Positions 1 through 11,764 of a DNA stretch of 64,000 nucleotides are shown one piece after another (within the stretch, counting starts at the first letter, position 1; the number at the start of each line of letters is the position of its first letter). The position numbers and the translations under genes were made by a program. The stretch comes from Nitzschia sp. pyKryTriq1. Lineage: Eukaryota; Bacillariophyta; Bacillariophyceae; Bacillariales; Bacillariaceae. The DNA lies in contig OY101116.1 in NCBI GenBank assembly GCA_956465555.1, forward strand, positions 1,550,001 through 1,614,000. Direction: 5' to 3'. A model generated the notes under the pieces. The model had not been told where the DNA came from, did not search any database, and saw only the letters and a list, made by a program, of their open reading frames with translations.

Positions 1-36
1 TCCTCTCGACGAAATTCGTTGATTCGGTGCAAGAAC

Positions 37-378
37 TTACATGTAGGGAAGATCCTTGGGATCTTTGACCTTCTTGGGGTCAACAGGGAACAAGTTCTTT
101 CCTCCAGCTTTTTGCCATTCCGAAAATGAACGCGACTTGAAAGTGGTGATACCTTCGGCACCAAGATTCTTTCCTTTGTTCTTGTTTTTCTCGGCATTCT
201 TCATTTTCATCCATTGCTCCTTCGACATGCCAGACGGGATGTATTCCATGGTCATTCCTGCCTTGTTGCTGACACCAACCGACATTTGTGCTCCGGAGAA
301 TGCCGAATTCGACGAGAAAGCATCCACCGAGGAAGCAACAGCAAGAAGGCCGACGGCAATAACAGAGGTGCTCTTCAT
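37..378 (-). CDS. small predicted plastid protein
   Basis: This 113-residue protein begins with a hydrophobic segment (MKSTSVIAVGLLAVASSVDA) followed by FSS. That is the signal-peptide plus A/F junction typical of bipartite plastid targeting in diatoms. The mature part is about 90 residues, basic, and contains MSKEQWMKMKNAEKNKNKG and a C-terminus ending DPKDLPYM. I chose the ATG at 378 because the longer frame to 456 starts at a GTG and would put about 26 residues before the signal peptide. The gene stands head to head with an antenna-protein gene 577 bp away, so a role around the photosystems is plausible, but this is inference from context. I do not recognise the family with certainty; a small photosystem-associated subunit is one possibility. 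Confidence 0.7.
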   Translation of the reverse strand: MKSTSVIAVGLLAVASSVDAFSSNSAFSGAQMSVGVSNKAGMTMEYIPSGMSKEQWMKMKNAEKNKNKGKNLGAEGITTFKSRSFSEWQKAGGKNLFPVDPKKVKDPKDLPYM

Positions 379-955
379 TTTCAAGAATTGATTGGGTGTA
401 GAAAGAAAACTATGATTGCGATTTATCATCACCGCCCGGTTTCTTCTGACGACCACCTTGCTTGTTGCTGGTGGCGCAAGTAGCAGGAGTGGACGACTGA
501 CTCATTTTGCTCGTACGGTGCGTATGGTCGGTACCGGTAGACTACGGTATCATACTACTTGTACCGGTCTACCTGCTGGTACCGGCAAATCGGAAATTCG
601 ATGATCATCCATCGATCCACGACAACAGTTCGCCCTTGCGTCGCGGATGGAAATCACCACGTCACCATCGTTCTTGCTACGTGTGTACCCGTGTAGTGAG
701 CGAGTCACGAACCAGGCAGTCCTGAATATTGTGGAATTTCGAATTTGGGTTCTTGCAAATTGATGAAATTTTTCGAAACAAAATGTCGCATGTAATGTCG
801 GATTCCATCTTGAAGTCAAATCTTGCCGAGCTCATCTTTCTCGTGCCTCATCGAGACTTTGCACACGTTGTTCGATGATCCCTTGCGCAAAGCAGAGCGA
901 AGGTATCATAGCAGATTGCCGATCATTCTCACGTAATAAGAACAGAAATTTCACC
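379..955. promoter_or_regulatory. shared spacer between two divergent plastid genes
   Basis: This 577-bp spacer separates the starts of two divergently read genes, both with plastid-type signal peptides, so it must hold both promoters. Around 529-585 it carries a cluster of palindromic words (ggtaccggtag, gtaccggtctacc, ggtaccggc). No clear TATA box stands out. Shared light regulation is inference. Confidence 0.5.
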
Positions 956-1674
956 ATGAAGACCTCTACCATCCTTGCTCTCGCCTCTGCTGTCGTCCCC
1001 GCGGCTGCCTTCGCCCCGGCGAAGAGCAACAGCGCCAAGTCTTCCCTTGATATCAGCAAGGAAGAAATCTTGAAATCCCCCGATACAACGGAGTTTGGAT
1101 CGATCTGGGATCCCCTTGGTCTTGCTGAGATTGGATCTGAGGAAACTCTTGCCTGGTACCGCCATTCCGAGATCAAGCATGGACGTATTGCTATGGCTGC
1201 CTTCGTTGGATGGTGGGCTGTTGGCGCTGGACTCCGTCTCCCGGGCGACTTGTCGTACGGTCAAGCATTCTCGTCGATCCCATCGAAGGGTCTTGAAGCC
1301 TGGGATGCTGTCCCTGGATGGGGTAAGGCTCAACTGCTTCTCTTCGCTGGACTTATCGAATTCCACGATGAGCTTTTCTACAGCAAGCGATCAACCCATT
1401 ATATGCGCGGAGGAATTCCTGGAAAGGTAAGGTATTCGTTGAAGAATGTATTATCCGGGAAGTACACATGCACTCATCCCGTTTTCTTTCCCTTTAGAAC
1501 ATGGTTCCTGGACTTTTCGATCCCTTTGGTCTTTCCAAGAACAAGAGTGCAGAGGCCCTTGCACGAGGACGTGACTCTGAAATCAAGAATGGACGTCTTG
1601 CTATGATTGGTTTCATGGGACTGTACGCTGCCGCCACGATCGATGGATCCGTCCCTCTTCAACCTGATTGCTAA
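956..1674 (+). CDS. fucoxanthin-chlorophyll a/c binding protein (FCP/LHC family)
   Basis: Two exons, 956-1426 and 1498-1674, joined over a 71-bp GT-AG intron, give 215 residues. The protein binds chlorophyll and carotenoid in the thylakoid antenna. Residues 1-20 form a signal peptide ending AAAFAP, the classic ASAFAP-type junction. Helix 1 carries the LHC motif EIKHGRIAMAAFVG, and helix 3, encoded by exon 2, carries EIKNGRLAMIGFMG with the charge-pair Glu and Arg. The middle helix lies in the WGKAQLLLFAGLIEFHDE region. The end PLQPDC follows directly. The length fits the family. Whether it is an Lhcf, Lhcr or Lhcq type cannot be settled by eye. An in-frame GTG or other codon upstream of 956 was ignored because the ATG at 956 sets the signal peptide correctly. 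Confidence 0.93.
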
Positions 1675-1944
1675 GCAACTTGTTGAGAGCACACAACAGT
1701 TTGCTCTCGCACCCCTTGAACATATTATGTTCCCAATTCACCTTTACAGCCAGAAATGCTGTGCCATTCTCGAATAATTGTAGAGAAAGATTGAGTGGCT
1801 TCGAAGGCTGACCAGCGACTTGAAGGCAATCCTATTAGTTAGAGTAGGAACTGTTTATCCTCGATTGTGCCCTGTTTGTTGTTGAACTTATTGTCGAACA
1901 TCATACTCAGGTATTGGACTACTGTATAAAGTTCGTGCCGCAAC

Positions 1945-2640
1945 TTACGACACGTCCTTGGTGAGAAAATCATAGTGTATCAGCAGTCGGGCAACCAAAC
2001 TTTGCTTCCGCCATTCTGGAGTTGTATTTGCTTCGTTCGCTTTCACCAGCTCGCGCCCATGCATCTCCATCAGAATATCCCAGGCGGATTTGTGTCCGTC
2101 CTCGTCTTCTTGAGGGTCCGGTAACAACTCATCTAGCGTCTGAAGCAAAGCATTGTCTGTATCCTCTGTGAACACCATTATCTTGTTTTGCTTCGCCGTA
2201 TCAAGAGCTCGTTCAAGCTTGGCAGCTAGCTCTGGGGTGAATTCGGGAGAAGAACTTTCCTCGTCCGAAGAAGACTTCGATGGAGGATTCTTCAGATAGT
2301 CGTTCAGTACACTGAAAAGTGTGGAGTTGATCTCATCGTCTTCAACGTCCCCATCCAAGAAATCTTGCATGAATCTCCATCGACTAAAACGGTCCGGAAA
2401 TGATTGCGCTCCAGCATATACCGGTTCGAGTATTCTCGTTCGGGCAATCCCGAAATCTTTTCGAGGCATGAAACCCTTTCCTCGTGTGTTCATGACCGAT
2501 GAAAACCCATGATGGGTCACTGATATCTTTGCCTGAAATGCTGAGCAGTGTGTGGTCGCGAGAAACCAAAATGTCAAGTAACATAAAACTTTCCCTGAGC
2601 CGATGAATGCCAAACGCAATCCAAGTTTCCTGTGTGTCAT
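1945..2640 (-). CDS. hypothetical protein with signal peptide, probably plastid
   Basis: A single exon encodes 231 residues from an ATG at 2640. Residues 10-33 are hydrophobic and end in THCSAF then QAK, which resembles the signal peptide plus A/F junction of plastid-targeted proteins in diatoms. The rest is acidic and mostly helical, with a Ser/Glu-rich linker (SSSDEESSSPEF, about residues 122-133), and ends EWRKQSLVARLLIHYDFLTKDVS. I recognise no domain. It is convergent with the antenna gene upstream, 270 bp away. Confidence 0.65.
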   Translation of the reverse strand: MTHRKLGLRLAFIGSGKVLCYLTFWFLATTHCSAFQAKISVTHHGFSSVMNTRGKGFMPRKDFGIARTRILEPVYAGAQSFPDRFSRWRFMQDFLDGDVEDDEINSTLFSVLNDYLKNPPSKSSSDEESSSPEFTPELAAKLERALDTAKQNKIMVFTEDTDNALLQTLDELLPDPQEDEDGHKSAWDILMEMHGRELVKANEANTTPEWRKQSLVARLLIHYDFLTKDVS

Positions 2641-3038
2641 TCTACACTAAATCGAGGTTCGATAGGGAGATGTCGATGGTTTACTGTGTCCGTACTGTAC
2701 GAGCAGCATCAATCCCACACAGTTTGGGCTTCACAGCATCCTCCGCTATCCGCCATCGTCGATCGTCGTCCTTCGTTGTCAAAAATTGATCGTCCTTGCG
2801 GGACTGAAGTGGTGTGATCGACGACTCGTGAACCACTAATAAAACAGCAACTGTACGTACCAGGTACCGCTGCGGTACAGTATCCTCGGCTTCTTGCTCC
2901 TCTCTAGAGCTACACCGTACCGGTACCTGGTACGGTATACAATCTCTCGCTACTGGTTAAAGGTAAAAAAGGTAAAAATACTGCTGAGACGTTGGACAAA
3001 AGAAATAAGGCTTTTGGTTATTTTAGGAAGAATTCCAC
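2641..3038. other. intergenic spacer, 398 bp
   Basis: No gene is seen. At 2853-2942 there is a dense run of palindromic words (gtaccaggtaccg, accgtaccggtacctggtacggt). The spacer lies upstream of the hypothetical gene and downstream of the kinase gene. Confidence 0.6.
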
Positions 3039-5328
3039 TCATTTCTTCTCCGCCATGTCGAAGACTCGTTGGAACTCCTCCCAGTTGACGGCGCCACTTC
3101 CATCTAGATCTAGCGATGCTAATATGTCCTTGATTTCGGTGTTGGTCCAAGTCGAGTCGACCTGCTTTAGCATCATCGTGATGTCAGATAGATCAATCTT
3201 TCCCGATCTGTTGTAATCTGCAGCATCGAAGGCTGCGCGCAACTCGGACTTTGTCGTTGGAAACGCTTTCTTCGTTGTGAAGACGAGAGCCTTTTGAAAC
3301 TCCCTCCTGTGAGCAATATCTCTCAAACTCTCTTTCAGTGAAGCTGACTCGCTAACGATCTTCTTAAAATCTTCCGCCTTCAGAATATGCACCAGACACT
3401 GCTCGGAAACGCAGGTTGCAGCAGCATTCCGTGGCTTGCCGAATATAACAGTGTGTTCCCCGCATAGTTCACCAGGTTTTACACTGTAGACAACGTGATC
3501 ATCGATTGTAACATTAGCTTCACCCGATTCCAGAATGAATACTTCGTTTCCTGGTTTTCCTTGCTCAAAGATCGAGGCACCCTTCAAATAGACCTGATCT
3601 TCCATGTTCTTTGTCGAGGCTAGGATTGTTTTGGCACGAACTCGCTTTCGTGTCTTGTCACGTTCACGTAAACTGAGATGAGTGTCATAACCGTCGGCAA
3701 GGTACTTCTCGAAATATTCTTTGCTGATCTCGATTGCGTGCACAGGAGTGACGGACTTGATTGTTGCAGAGCGTCTACCGTTCCCTGATAGAAGGGCACC
3801 TTCACCGAAAAAGTCCCCTTGGTCAACTATCGTCTGAAAGCCATCTTTCGTGGATACTTCTACTCTTCCCGAATTGATAAAGTACATGTTCTTTCCTCGG
3901 TCACCTTCACGGTAGATGACATGACCAGACGGGAAGTAGCGATTTTTCATATTGTCGGAAAGTAAGTCAGAGAAACCTGCAAGAGATAAATGCGCGTCGT
4001 CGTCGCTGATATCCAATTTCGGCGTCTGGTGGGGGTCGAGCTGAGTGAGTTCTTTGGTAGTAATATAGCCCTTGTTGTCTGGGTCGAGTTTCCGGAAAGA
4101 CCGCTCAATCAAGGAAGCTCTCCTTGTGACGTCGTTTGAAGCATCTCCCGACAGTTTAACCATGTTTTGAAAAACCGTCGCTTCCAGACGAGATTTGTAC
4201 TTTCGATACTTTGATAGACGCTCGTCGGAGCCCTTGATCTTTCCTCTCTTGGCTGTTTCTCCTCGGACCCAAGGATGGTTCAGCATTTGCTGAGCGGTAA
4301 GTCGTTTCTTTGGGTTTGGATGCATCAATTTCTCGATCAGGTCAATTGCGGAACTAGAAAGGTGAGCCGTACAAGGTGAATTCCGGAGTGGTGGTGGTTT
4401 CCTGGACAGCACTCGTTGATTCAATTCCTCGCCAGTGGCAGTTCCGTCCATATCAAAGGGATGGAACCCACACAGCATCACATACAAAATCACTCCAAGC
4501 CCGAACATGTCCATAGGTGGTTCCAGGTGCGTTAACTTGAGACTCTTGTCAATCATTTCAGGAGAAGAGTACCCAGGTGTAGTAGCAACAATTTCTGAAT
4601 ACTCTTCATAAAACGGGCTCGTTTTGTCGATAATTTGCGCGCATCCGAAATCGACGACCTCTAGCACTGCGTCCATAGGATTCTTGGAACTCAACATGAG
4701 GTTTTCGGGTTTTAGATCGCCGTGCACTAACCCGATACCGTGAAGGAATGCCAAAGCTGAGCCGACCTCGCGCACTAGTCTGGCGGCGTCGTATTCGGAA
4801 TATGCACCATTGTTGATGAGATGCTCGAACATTTCACCTCCAGACACCAAGTCGAGAATGAGATAGAAGTTGTCTCCCTCGTCAAAATTTTCTCGAAGTC
4901 CACATATGTTAGGGTGTCCACCTTTGTGTCGAATGTGCAAAAAGGCGCTCATCTCCCGGCGAAAGCTCTCTTTGTCAGTAAAACTTTTGCCAATTTGTTT
5001 TACTGCCACAGGTTCTTTTGTACCCCTATCCGTCCCCATGTAGACTGCACCGAAACCTCCTTCACCGATCGGGGTTTTCCATTGAACATCATACCTCGAC
5101 CTTAATGTGGCTTTCGTGGACGTCTGTTGCATGTTCTTAATTGTTTGGGTTCGGCGGAAAAAGCAAGAAGTTGTGTTCGGCACGAGAAGGGGCGAAATGA
5201 GCCCCTCGAAGAATGGGCCAACACCTCCTGGCCTCGAAGGCTGTTGATGATGATTGGAGGTCTCCTCTTCGTCGTTCTCGTCGTTTTCTCTTCCATTATA
5301 GGCCAAGATTCCAGATGCAACCAGAGCC

Positions 5329-5360
<32 letters not shown>

Positions 5361-5420
5361 CAACCGAGACCCATTTTTGCCTTTCAAAATTTGCGTCAAG
5401 GCAAACGTCCTCGACATCAT
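3039..5420 (-). CDS. calcium-dependent protein kinase fused to two cyclic-nucleotide-binding domains
   Basis: A single exon encodes 793 residues. Order: poly-Ala segment and possible membrane anchor (21-41), Ser/Thr kinase domain (about 111-385), first EF-hand-like loop (439-460), cyclic-nucleotide-binding domain 1 (about 490-575), domain 2 (about 605-690), then two EF hands (727-752, 764-790). The kinase has the Gly loop GEGGFGAVYMG, catalytic Lys141, HGDLKPEN and DFG at 257-259. The usual HRD Arg is Gly, so it is a non-RD kinase that may not need activation-loop phosphorylation. Domain 1 keeps FGEGALLSGNGRRSAT, close to a working phosphate-binding cassette; domain 2 has CGEHTVIFGKPRNAA. The fusion suggests one enzyme that reads both calcium and cAMP or cGMP. 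It combines traits of CDPK and PKG families. The poly-Ala is encoded by a CAG/CTG tract at about 5332-5360. Confidence 0.93.
5332..5360. repeat. CAG trinucleotide repeat inside kinase gene
   Basis: Nine to ten CAG units on the plus strand read as poly-Ala in the kinase gene on the minus strand (residues about 22-30). Length variation here would only change the Ala run. Confidence 0.9.
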
Positions 5421-6142
5421 CTTGCAACGTGCTACTCGGTTTTCGAAATCTGGACTTCGTACAGTATTTGTATTCTCTCAGATATACTGACCCATGTGCG
5501 GTTTCTTACATCTATGCATGTACTCATATACAGTACGAGGAATGATGATGAACAGGATGGTGATATCAATGATACTCGAAATGGAGAATGGAGACCCGGA
5601 CGACTGGACGCCGAACTTGACATATTATCACATCATCATCATCATCAAAGGCGAGACACCTCTATTAGTACGTAGCTACCGGTACAGTACACGTAGTTTG
5701 AAGTTGAATGAAGCCGTGCGTGTCGGTGCGTGAGCGAAAAGCGCGGAGAAGAAGATCTGGTTCATCTGGTCGGGTTAATCGGATATCTTAGTGCGCGGAA
5801 CTAATGCGCGCAATTGCCGCCAACACGAAACAACAAACGCAGCGGCACACGGCGCGGGAGGGGCGACGCGATGAGAGCCAACGAATTTTTAGGACTAAAA
5901 GTAAAGATCCAAACTCCTAATAATACTGTAGCTCTAGAGTAGAGACTACAAATTTCGATTCATGGCCATGTGCAATCCAAACATGTATTGTACAAAACGG
6001 TACTACTTTATTGAACCGTGTGTCTGGTCCGGATTCATTGTTTAGCTAGCCAGCTAGGAGCAGTTCAATACCCTCCGTTCATGGGCGGATAAGGATGCGG
6101 TCCTCGTTGAAATCCATCAGCTATAGTCTGCACTAGCCAACG
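5421..6142. other. intergenic spacer, 722 bp
   Basis: No convincing gene. It holds a short catcatcatcatcatc tract near 5630-5650, the palindromic words ctaccggtacagtacacgtag at 5678-5698, and a GC-rich stretch at 5800-5880. A short minus-strand peptide end near 6068 is discussed among the findings. Confidence 0.5.
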
Positions 6143-7697
6143 ATGGTTCGAGAGAAGAAGAAGAATCATCGGCTGATTAGTCTTCTGTTGCTGTCCCCAA
6201 CAATCATGATCTGGATATCCGGTACGAGTACTCGTAGTCGCTGTATTGTGGCTACGATTGGGGCTGATGCTTTGGTTTCCGCTCGAATCGTCCACCCTTG
6301 TAGGAAAGGACATCCTTCATTTTGGAGCCTTTCTTTGACAACGAGGAATACAGCCCCTCGTCCAGAAAACCTTTCCAAACTACCGAAAAGCATTGGGATT
6401 GTCGGTGGAGGACTGGCGGGCCTCTCAACTGCCTATCATTTACTTCAGAAGGCGCCCGCTACAAATATCATTATTTTGGACAAAAAGCTGCCAGGCCTTG
6501 GTGGAGCTTCTTCAGTGGCTGGAGGGTACGTACAGTACGTCGCTTTTGTTTCTCCCACGCACTACCTGCAACACACAACATTATCAGTCTAGGATGATTC
6601 CATTATTTGCTACTCCTCATCGAGCCTGGCTCATGACGACACCACATACAACCAAGATCGCTGAGACTCGAACTCACCACACAACCCAACGGCTTGACTT
6701 CTTCGCCGTTATCTCTACTCACGCTGTTTCTCCTTTCTATAATTTTGTTGCAAATAATCGTAGATTGCTGCACCCTCTGAGCCCCAAAGGAAAGCTCGTT
6801 TATCTCGGACTTGAAGGTCTTACCGCCACGAATCATCTCCTCGACGCAGCTTCGGTGTTTCAGAAGAACTGTGTGCTACAAAACGAGATTTACAGGGTCG
6901 CTGTGAACGAGGATCATGTGGCCACACTTACTCACACTGCACAACAACTACCAGAGCTGACAGAGTGGCTGCTGCCAGACAACTTGCCCTGGAAAGCGCC
7001 TCCAGGTGTACTGGGAGGCTTGCGTTTGCACTCTGGCTGCAAGGTTGTTCATATGCCATCGTATTTGGAGGGGCTGTGGGACTGGGTTCGATCCACGGGG
7101 ACTGGTAGTAAAGACTGGGTGGTCTTGGAGGATTCTTCAACAACAGCCTGGAGGAGTCAGCTGAGCGAATTTGACAAGGTTGTCCTTTGTGCGGGTTCTG
7201 GTTTGTTTCATGACTCGATAGTGGAAGAAAAGCTTCCGATACAACTTGTTCGCGGGCAATCGATTGAAATGACTCTAAATACGGCGACTTGTCAGCATGC
7301 CATGCTTTGTGGAAAATACGTCTCTCCGCTCTTGGAGAAAAATCGAGTTCTCATTGGGGCGACTCACGAGTTCAAGGAGGCACCCCTAGATCCTGACCAA
7401 GTTGGCTCGGAATTACGCGAGAGATCATTTGACTTTGCGTCTGACTTGTGGGAGGATGGAGTAGTCGATAGGATTACGAGCGGATTTCGAGTGCAGAGCA
7501 ACCGAGGGAAATTTGGACGCATCCCGATTGTGGGAAAACTAGACGTCGATTTCCATGATGATGCATGGATCTACACTGGCCTCAGCAGTCGTGGATTGCT
7601 TCACCATGGCATCTTTGGCGAGATTTTGGCCAGTAAGATTCTAAATGTGGAAAGCCAACACGATCACCCTAGTCTGGACTGGTGGCATGGAAAGTAA
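6143..7697 (+). CDS. FAD-dependent oxidoreductase, DAO family
   Basis: Two exons, 6143-6525 and 6764-7697, give 438 residues; the 238-bp intron starts gtacgtacagtacg. The join restores SVAGG then LLHPLSPKGK, matching the usual GLLHP..P.G stretch of this family. The FAD-binding dinucleotide fold is IGIVGGGLAGLSTAYHLL near residues 83-100. Near the C-terminus, FGRIPIVGKL and TGLSSRGLLHHG form the second FAD contact region. Members oxidise D-amino acids, glycine or related amines, or act in tRNA modification (MnmC-like); the substrate cannot be read from sequence. The N-terminus has a hydrophobic segment (LISLLLLSPTIMIWI), perhaps a targeting signal. It ends 53 bp from the convergent Pol III gene. 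Confidence 0.85.
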
Positions 7698-7750
7698 TCC
7701 AATGAAAGTTTAACCATGTTGTGGATATTCTGCTGTATTTGTTAAGTATT

Positions 7751-10700
7751 TTAAACATCCTTTAGACGAAGACGGGGCAAAACATTCATCGACTGTAGCT
7801 CCTGGAATAGCAGCTTGCAAGCGTAAGGAAGCCGAATGTCTGCAACCTTCTCTCCTGATCGGCAGTATTGACACCAGCTCTGGTACTGCAAAAGCCCGCA
7901 GGTCAAGCAAACATTTGCCGAAAAGGCGTCGGACGAATGCATCAATCGTTCCATGATCAAGTTCGCAGCTCCGTAGGCAATCAGACAATCTCGCTCCATT
8001 TCTCCGAGTCGAAGACCACCATCGCGGGAACGACCCTCTGTTGGCTGTCTCGTCAGGACAGCCCGCGGGCCCCGTGCTCGAGCGTGGGCCTTATCCAAGA
8101 CCATGTGTTTCAACTTCTGGTAAAAGACCGGACCTGAGAAGATATAGGCGTCCAGTGGTTCACCACTAGCACCGCTGTAGAAGACATCTTTGCCAGTGTA
8201 GTTGAGACCATTTCGTACTAGAGCTTCTGCGGTGGCTTCAGCGGTGTCGGCGGAACCATGCTCCTCGCCAAAGGCAGAGGAATAGCCTTGTCGACCTTCG
8301 TACACGCCCGCCTTGCCGACCAGCAGCTCAAGAAGCTTTCCGACAGTCATCCGAGATGGAAAACCGTGAGGATTCATGATCAAATCAGGGCAATTACCGG
8401 CGTCGTTGAATGGCAGGTCCTCCTGCGGAACAATCAAGCCACAGACACCCTTTTGACCGTGCCGCGAAGCAAATTTATCACCGATCTCTGGTCGTCGAAC
8501 TTGCCGCAGCATAACTTTAATCAAGAACTGCTCGTGCTCGTTGGAAGTGATGAGGACCTTATCCACATGGCAAGGCGCCTGGCCACGGTACGACATACCG
8601 GAAGGCTTGTATTGTACGTTGGTCATGGACATGCCCATGTTCAGGCCCAAGTCGGAGCCACCGACATTGCTTGTGGTATCCATGGGAGACTCCTTGTTCA
8701 CCATAATGTGCCCACTTTCAATCTTCCCTCCAACCATACATATTCCATCTTGATCGATAGACTTATACCGAGCGTATCTCTTGTCGTCCTCTCCATCAGC
8801 AAATTCGCTGGCATCCGGTGGACCACAGGTTCTGTCGATCGTGCCATTAGCATAGCGGCGAACACTTGTCTGGTGCTTTCTGAGAACCATACATCTACCA
8901 AAACCTCTGTCGATGGCTGCCTTGTTTAGGATCACTGCATCCTCGATATCGTAACCACTGTAACTCATGACAGCAATGATGCTGTTCTGTCCTCCAGGGA
9001 TATTGTCGAAGCCAACCAAATCAAGTGTACGAGATTTGACCATCGGCTTCTGCGGGTATACTAGAGTATAGATCAAACCATCCATTCTTTCGTATTCATT
9101 GACGCCAATTGTACCCATTGCCTGTTTGCTCATAGCAACAGTATATGTGTTGCGAGGGGCTTGATTGTGGTGCGGATACTGATCGAGTAGAAGGATGGAA
9201 GACAAAATGAGCAACCAGGTCATGACAGAAAATGTTCACCGTTGGTGGTACTTACCGGAATCACGCCTCCCACAACCCCAAGAATTGTAAAGGGGTCCAC
9301 TTCCAAGTGAGTGTACCTCATTCTTCGATTCTGTAAGCCTTGTTTTCGAGCTACCTCCAGGTCTTTTTCTGTGACTGCAATGAGAGTGTTATTCTCCTCG
9401 TTACAATCCACATATTCCACTATGCCTTGCCGTAGCAAGTCGCGGATGTTGATAGTGCCAAGAGCAAGGGCCTCAAGGTGTATTTGCCTTAGCCGTGGTA
9501 ATCCCGTTCCTTCATCAACGATTATGAGTGGGCGGCAGACACGACCACCATCAGTGGCGATGTGAACAGCTCGTTGACCTTCGTGTAGGTAGAACGAAAC
9601 AAACTCTCCAGCTAAACCACGTCGTCGCAAACTTCTCAGATTCCGAACCAATTGTTTCGGGCGGGTATGTACACCAAGTATAAGACCATTGAGAAGAACC
9701 AAATACGCCTGTTGTGAATGGATCTCGTGCCCTGACAGTCGAAGGACGTCCTCCACTCCCAGATCCCTACACAATCTCTCGATAGGCTGGGTATCTTCAT
9801 CGGTGGTGATGTGGGCCAAGAGAGCCAGGTTCTTGACCAGACCACAGGCTTCTCCTTCAGGCGTATCTGCCGGACACAACATACCCCACTGACTTGGCTG
9901 CAATGATCGGGGACCACTCACTTTTCGAGTCTTTTCAAACTGACTGTTGATACGAGTCATCATTCCGAGCGCTGACATGTACGAGAGTCTCGATAAAACC
10001 TGGGTAACACCAGCTCGATCCATTCGAAAACGTTTGAGAACCCAATTCCCAGTAGCAATGGCATTGATCATACCGTTGGTAATAGTGTCAGGGCGAATAC
10101 TTTTTACGACATCGTATGCCTGCGCTCGATTTGGCTTGGACAAAACCATATCAGCCTGGCGTTTGAGATCTTTGCTGAAAATCTTGAACAAATCTTCAAA
10201 CAACAGGGACAATAAGTTGCCCGCCAGCTCCAAACGTTTATTACCATAGTAATCCTTATCATCCAAACTCATTTTACCGAGATGAACCAAAAGAACTCGA
10301 CGGGTAATATGACCGACATAGATGGCTTTGGCTCTAAAGTCGAAATGGTTTACCGGAACGTGCGAGAGAACAACCCGGTCCAACACCTCTCTTGCCTCTT
10401 CTTCCGGAGATAGGGGCTTTCGGTAGGAAGTGGAATTTCGACGAATCTTGGACCCAATATATTTCAGAGCTTGAAGCTGCGTGTTGATCCCCATCTTGCA
10501 AGGCTCCTCCAAGGACAAGGCCAGAGCATCTTGGATGAATTGCTCACTCCCCACGAGCTGAACAGCCTCCAAGTCACTTTCAACCCCCATGGCCTTCAAC
10601 ACAATCGCAATAGGCACATCCTCACCCAGAGTATTGTTCTTAAGGTATACTTTTCCACCTTTCATAAGGATGTACGCCTTTGATTTACGCTCGTGCGTTG

Positions 10701-11764
10701 ACGAAGTGATGCTGGCGCACACCTCACCCTTGGCATCTTCCTCGAGAATGACACGATTCTTAGAAAGTTGCTCTTGAATCAAGATGACCTTTTCGACTCC
10801 TTTGACAATGAAGTAGCCACCAGGATCGTAGGGACACTCTTTCATCGCTGCTAGCTGTCTCTCCGTTTTATTCCTAAGCATACAACGCTCTGACCTTAGC
10901 ATGATGGGCATGCGCCCGATCATCACTTTACGTTTGATGACAATCTGGCGTCCTCGTGTATACCGAACATTGACATAGATAGGAGCTAGAATAGCGAACA
11001 AGAAAAAGAATGAAGGATCAGTCGACTGCAAGCATTTTCATAGATATTTTCACACTTTCCTACCAATTTGTCTTACCTGAATATGTACAATCCCGAAGAC
11101 GACACTGAAAGGGGGTTGCCTGCGTCGTTGCGTAAGAGTCTTCTTCTACGGAGGGCTCGCCCACCCAGCAGTCCGTGTACCTCAAATAGAAATTAGGATC
11201 GTGTTCCGATCGGATTTCGCAGGCCGATGGCGACTGTACAATTTGTTTGAGATCCACATTCACAAAGTGGTCAAAGGAATCAATATGCTGTCGCATCAAG
11301 GATCTAAGCTTGAGAAAGTGCGGAAGCAACCTCCATTTGTCTTTGAGAGATCCAACAGGTGCATCGTCAGGGGTCTTGGTGGACCCAAAATCGTGGGGAT
11401 TCTTCAAAGCAGGATCCCCAGTCGCAGGCTCTTCCGTGTTGGCGTCTCCCAACTTCATATTATCGATCTCATCTAGCACATTTTGTCCGTACACGTGACC
11501 GTATCCTTCTCGGGGAACTTGAAGAGGTTGAAAGCTTTCCTGCCGAAACTCATGCCATTCCTCCGCGTTCCTTTCTCCCTGTAAAGAATCCAGACATGAC
11601 CCGTAGGGACTCGCGCGCACCTGACCCCATTGAAAGGGCGTTTTCGTCTTGGGAGGTCCCAGAGAATTCTCTAGATCTGCTACGAGTCCAGCGGCTGCCT
11701 TAGGATCCGAGAGCAGCATCTTCTCCAACGAGGGATCTTCGAATTTCACCGACGTTTTCGACAT
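7751..11764 (-). CDS. RPC2: DNA-directed RNA polymerase III subunit 2
   Basis: Three exons (11764-11077, 10985-9256, 9178-7751) give 1281 residues; introns are 91 and 77 bp. The joins restore [18 protein letters not shown] and [17 protein letters not shown], both conserved in the family. This is the second-largest, catalytic-half subunit of RNA polymerase III, which makes tRNA and 5S rRNA in the nucleus. Visible landmarks are [19 protein letters not shown] at the domain start, [13 protein letters not shown] with an active-site acidic residue, the hybrid-binding region [10 protein letters not shown], and the C-terminal zinc site CLTCG...WCQYC. The wording matches Pol III better than Pol I or II (for example SQ.SWCQYC, PQKPMVK). 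The N-terminus is about 150-200 residues longer than usual before the conserved core. An upstream in-frame ATG at 11911 would add 49 residues. Confidence 0.95.
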
